The position numbers were made by a program, and so were the translations under genes. A stretch of DNA of 52,477 bases from JBBDMW01 sp040878005 (lineage in GTDB: Bacteria > Chloroflexota > Dehalococcoidia > Lucifugimonadales > Lucifugimonadaceae): assembly GCA_040878005.1 (NCBI GenBank), contig JBBDMW010000062.1, positions 1-52,477 of the forward strand. The letters run 5' to 3'. Shown here piece by piece: positions 50,573 through 52,477 of this stretch. The notes beneath the pieces were generated by a model that did not search any database, was not told the origin of the DNA, and worked only from the letters and a program-made list of their open reading frames with translations. Each line of letters opens with the position of its first letter. Positions within the stretch are counted from its first letter, which is position 1.

Positions 50573-51772
50573 ATGAAGATCACGAAGGTAGACGTACAGG
50601 TGTTGGTGTGGCCGCCCTTTGATCCGCCGTTCTGGATGTCCCTCGTGCCCGTCACAACGGCCCATGAGCTCGTCGTGCGGATACACACCGAAGACGGCCT
50701 GGTGGGCCTCGGCCACACCGACCAGCTGCCGGGCATATTCACCACTGACCGCAGCGGAAACTTCGCACCCGGCAACGCCGCCGGTATAGTGCCTGGCGCC
50801 ATCGCCCCGCTCCTTGTAGGGCAGGACGCCCTTGAGCACGAGCGGCTGTGGAGTGACATGTTCAGGCTTACGTACCAGAAGAACTGGAGCGGGAAGGGCT
50901 GGAGCCGCAGGCAGATCATGGCATCCATCGCAGCCGTGGACATGGCGCTCTGGGACCTGAAGGCCAAGGCCCTAGGCCTGCCCGTTTACAGGCTGCTTGG
51001 CACTGGCAGCAACCGTGTGCCCTGCTACCTTGCGGGCGGCTACTACCGCGATGGCAAGTCGCTGGACCACCTGGTTTCGGAGTGCGGAAAATATGCCCGG
51101 CAGGGATTCAAGGCTCTCAAGATGCGGGTTGGCGGCATGACGCTTGAGGAAGACGTGGAGCGCGTAGCCGCAGTACGTGAGGCTGTTGGGCCAGACATGA
51201 AGCTCATGCTGGACGTCAACGAGGCTTACGACTCCCAGGAGGCGATTCGGGCCGCAGAGTTGTACACGCCCAGCGACATATTCTGGTTCGAGGAGCCTGC
51301 CCACTGGTATGAAGGCTACTCCGGCCTGCGCCGTGTGGCCGATACCATCGACATCCCACTCGCCGGCGGGGAGCAGTGCGAGACTCGATGGGATGCTGCG
51401 GAGATGGTTGAGCAGTCAGGCATCCGCTTCATGGAGTTCGACTGCATGCGAACGGGCGGCCCGTCAGAATGGCTGAAGGTGGCCGCCGTGTGCAGCGCAA
51501 AGGGCATCCCCATGGCCCCGCACCACGGGCCGCACATACACGCCCACCTCGTTGCGGCGGTCCCGAACGGCACCTTCGTGGAGGTCTTCCCGGACCCGTT
51601 CACATACCCGGACCAGGATGAGTTGCAGTACGTGCGCTGGGACAAGAAGCGGGAGATGTTCGCTACCTACCCGGAAACCATCGATGGCGACATGGTGCTG
51701 CCTGACACCCCCGGCTGGGGCATCGAACTGGACGAGGACACAATCCAAAAACGCACCATCTGGCAAACCTGA
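50573..51772 (+). CDS. Enolase-superfamily (mandelate racemase type) protein, paralog 5
   Basis: Enolase-superfamily member of 399 residues. The acid/base region reads ALKMRVGG (KxR in place of KxK), metal ligands Asp in LMLDVNEAYD, Glu in WFEEPAHW and Glu in AGGEQCETR, with His residues in PHHGPHIHAHL near the C-terminal base position. The ATG lies in GCGCCATGAAGATCACG without a strong Shine-Dalgarno. Divergently paired with the HpcH/HpaI aldolase gene across 217 bp. Probably a dehydratase of an acid sugar whose 2-keto product the aldolase cleaves; this is inference. Confidence 0.88.
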   Translation: MKITKVDVQVLVWPPFDPPFWMSLVPVTTAHELVVRIHTEDGLVGLGHTDQLPGIFTTDRSGNFAPGNAAGIVPGAIAPLLVGQDALEHERLWSDMFRLTYQKNWSGKGWSRRQIMASIAAVDMALWDLKAKALGLPVYRLLGTGSNRVPCYLAGGYYRDGKSLDHLVSECGKYARQGFKALKMRVGGMTLEEDVERVAAVREAVGPDMKLMLDVNEAYDSQEAIRAAELYTPSDIFWFEEPAHWYEGYSGLRRVADTIDIPLAGGEQCETRWDAAEMVEQSGIRFMEFDCMRTGGPSEWLKVAAVCSAKGIPMAPHHGPHIHAHLVAAVPNGTFVEVFPDPFTYPDQDELQYVRWDKKREMFATYPETIDGDMVLPDTPGWGIELDEDTIQKRTIWQT

Positions 51773-51824
51773 ACAAGGGCCACCGCCACCAATGAACAAC
51801 CACCCCCGCAACCCAGGAGTTCTA

Positions 51825-51850
51825 GTAGGGGCAGCCCTGCGTGGCTGCCC
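51825..51850. repeat. REP-like hairpin, third copy
   Basis: Begins GTAGGGGCAGCCCTGCGTGG, a variant of the hairpins inside the RAYT gene with complementary changes on both arms (GGCAGCC / GGCTGCC), so the stem is preserved by covariation. Confidence 0.85.
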
Positions 51851-51973
51851 TCGTCGGCGATCCAACTTCAACCACCACGAAACACCCACCAAACTGTCGT
51901 CTCGCCCGAACCCCGAGCCGCCCATTGTCCGAAGCGAAGCAAGTAAAGACCGGAGCCTCGAAGAGTCGGGGTA

Positions 51974-52094
51974 CCCGCGATAGCGGGTCGAGCGAAGGCA
52001 AGTACAAACCAGAGACCTGGGGCAGTGGGGTCTTGGCGCCGCACTTCAATCACCAGCGAGCCACTCACCAAACAGTCTTTCCCGCGAAGGCGGG
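51974..52094. repeat. CCCGCGAnnGCGGG hairpin pair
   Basis: CCCGCGATAGCGGG at 51974-51987 and CCCGCGAAGGCGGG at 52081-52094, each a 5-bp stem with a 4-nt loop, resembling the widespread short bacterial intergenic repeat with a CCCGCGAAAGCGGG core. Between them (52018-52057) lie TGGGGCAGTGGGGTCTTGGCG and a CACCAGC stretch that match the start of the repeat at 22509. Confidence 0.7.
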
Positions 52095-52153
52095 AACCCA
52101 GTTCGGCCAACCCCCGGCGGCCACCACGTCACGGCTGCCTCCAGCACGACATG

Positions 52154-52177
52154 GTAGGGGCGCAGCTTGCTGCGCCC
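52154..52177. repeat. REP-like hairpin, fourth copy
   Basis: GTAGGGGCGCAGCTTGCTGC followed by GCCC: the same GTAGGGGC head as the other copies but a different paired core (GGCGCAGC / GCTGCGCC). Confidence 0.8.
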
Positions 52178-52203
52178 TTCCCGCGATTCACTCCAACCAC
52201 CAC

Positions 52204-52323
52204 AATGTCGTCTCGACCGGACACTCGAGCCAACAAGCGAGCCTCGAAGAGTGTCCGAACCGTAGGTGAGCATGAACGAGAGACCCGGTGTGGTGCGGGG
52301 ACAATGGCCGCCACAGGCGGCCA
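52204..52323. repeat. Composite intergenic hairpin repeat, copy 2
   Basis: GTCGTCTCGACCGG at 52207 opens a nested hairpin (GGACACTC pairs with GAGTGTCC; outer GTCTC with GAGAC at about 52280), and TGGCCGCCACAGGCGGCCA closes the element at 52305-52323. It matches copy 1 module by module but has a longer internal arm. The whole of 51773-52477 (705 bp) has no supported gene; it is a repeat mosaic. Confidence 0.7.
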
Positions 52324-52477
52324 CTCCCCAACGCCCCATACGCGGTGTCGGCTGCCCTGTTCCCTGCAACCAGGCACGTCAGGCTGCGTTAATCCAAATG
52401 CTAGCCACAGCAGATAAAGCTGATCCACGGCCAGGTAAAGACTTGCCACCAGACCGAATGGGGTCCGACCTCATCCA

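Noticed and set aside
1..52477. CRISPR array
   Set aside because: No series of regularly spaced identical repeats with unique spacers was seen; the repeats found are hairpin elements, and the 43658 array has 6-bp units with 5-bp spacers.
1..52477. tRNA or rRNA genes, including at the edges of the AT-rich island
   Set aside because: No TTCGAATCC-type T-arm with a matching acceptor stem was recognised; this was by eye, so a structure-based scan would be decisive.

Overview
The window reads as a bacterial chromosome segment, most likely from the phylum Chloroflexi (Dehalococcoidia / SAR202-like). The reasons are a small DUF5679 zinc-ribbon gene, five separate enolase-superfamily (mandelate racemase / sugar-acid dehydratase type) genes among other catabolic enzymes, frequent GTG/TTG starts, and dispersed intergenic hairpin repeats together with a REP-associated transposase. 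The lineage is an inference; no rRNA or tRNA gene was recognised. A run of ten N at 29212-29221 is a scaffold gap, so adjacency across it is not proven.

Layout. 1-4.3 kb: pheS-pheT on the minus strand, then the DUF5679 gene with a clear terminator. 4.4-10.2 kb: plus-strand catabolic run (aldo/keto reductase, two enolase-superfamily enzymes, M48 membrane protease, clan GH-A-like protein). 10.3-12.5 kb: a compact restriction-modification cassette of C5 cytosine methyltransferase, NgoMIV-like endonuclease (predicted GCCGGC) and Vsr mismatch endonuclease. 12.7-14.6 kb: a small unknown protein and a DEAD-box RNA helicase. 15.0-18.5 kb: a visibly AT-richer island with a PAPS-reductase-like ATP pyrophosphatase, a PLD-like protein and an AAA ATPase in a tight operon, facing a convergent unknown gene; this is a candidate uncharacterised defence module. 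18.9-26.6 kb: VOC protein, methyltransferase, DUF6798-like membrane protein, MFS protein with a long tail, RAYT transposase with REP hairpins inside its own reading frame, EamA transporter. 26.7-32.5 kb: two convergent enolase-superfamily genes, large catalase, class IV aminotransferase. 32.7-34.1 kb: HepT/MntA toxin-antitoxin pair and a protein with two C2H2-like fingers.

34.1-45.3 kb: a long minus-strand block. A two-component system (soluble histidine kinase, OmpR-type regulator) is followed, after a 158-bp spacer holding four direct repeats at exact 11-bp spacing, by an exosortase G (XrtG)-type operon: a zinc-ribbon/HTH/pterin-synthase-like fusion, a PTPS-related polytopic membrane protein, a secreted protein with a C-terminal sorting-type signal, the exosortase itself and a family 2 glycosyltransferase. 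Genes overlap end to end, and a GT-C type glycosyltransferase lies downstream. The simplest reading is that phosphorelay output switches on a protein-sorting and glycosylation system. The exosortase carries Ser where the catalytic Cys is expected.

45.4-51.8 kb: diguanylate cyclase, PLP enzyme, small signal-peptide/TM protein, dihydroorotase-like amidohydrolase, HpcH/HpaI aldolase and the fifth enolase-superfamily gene. 51.8-52.5 kb holds no gene; it is a mosaic of hairpin repeats that share modules with 22.5-22.6 kb and with the RAYT gene.
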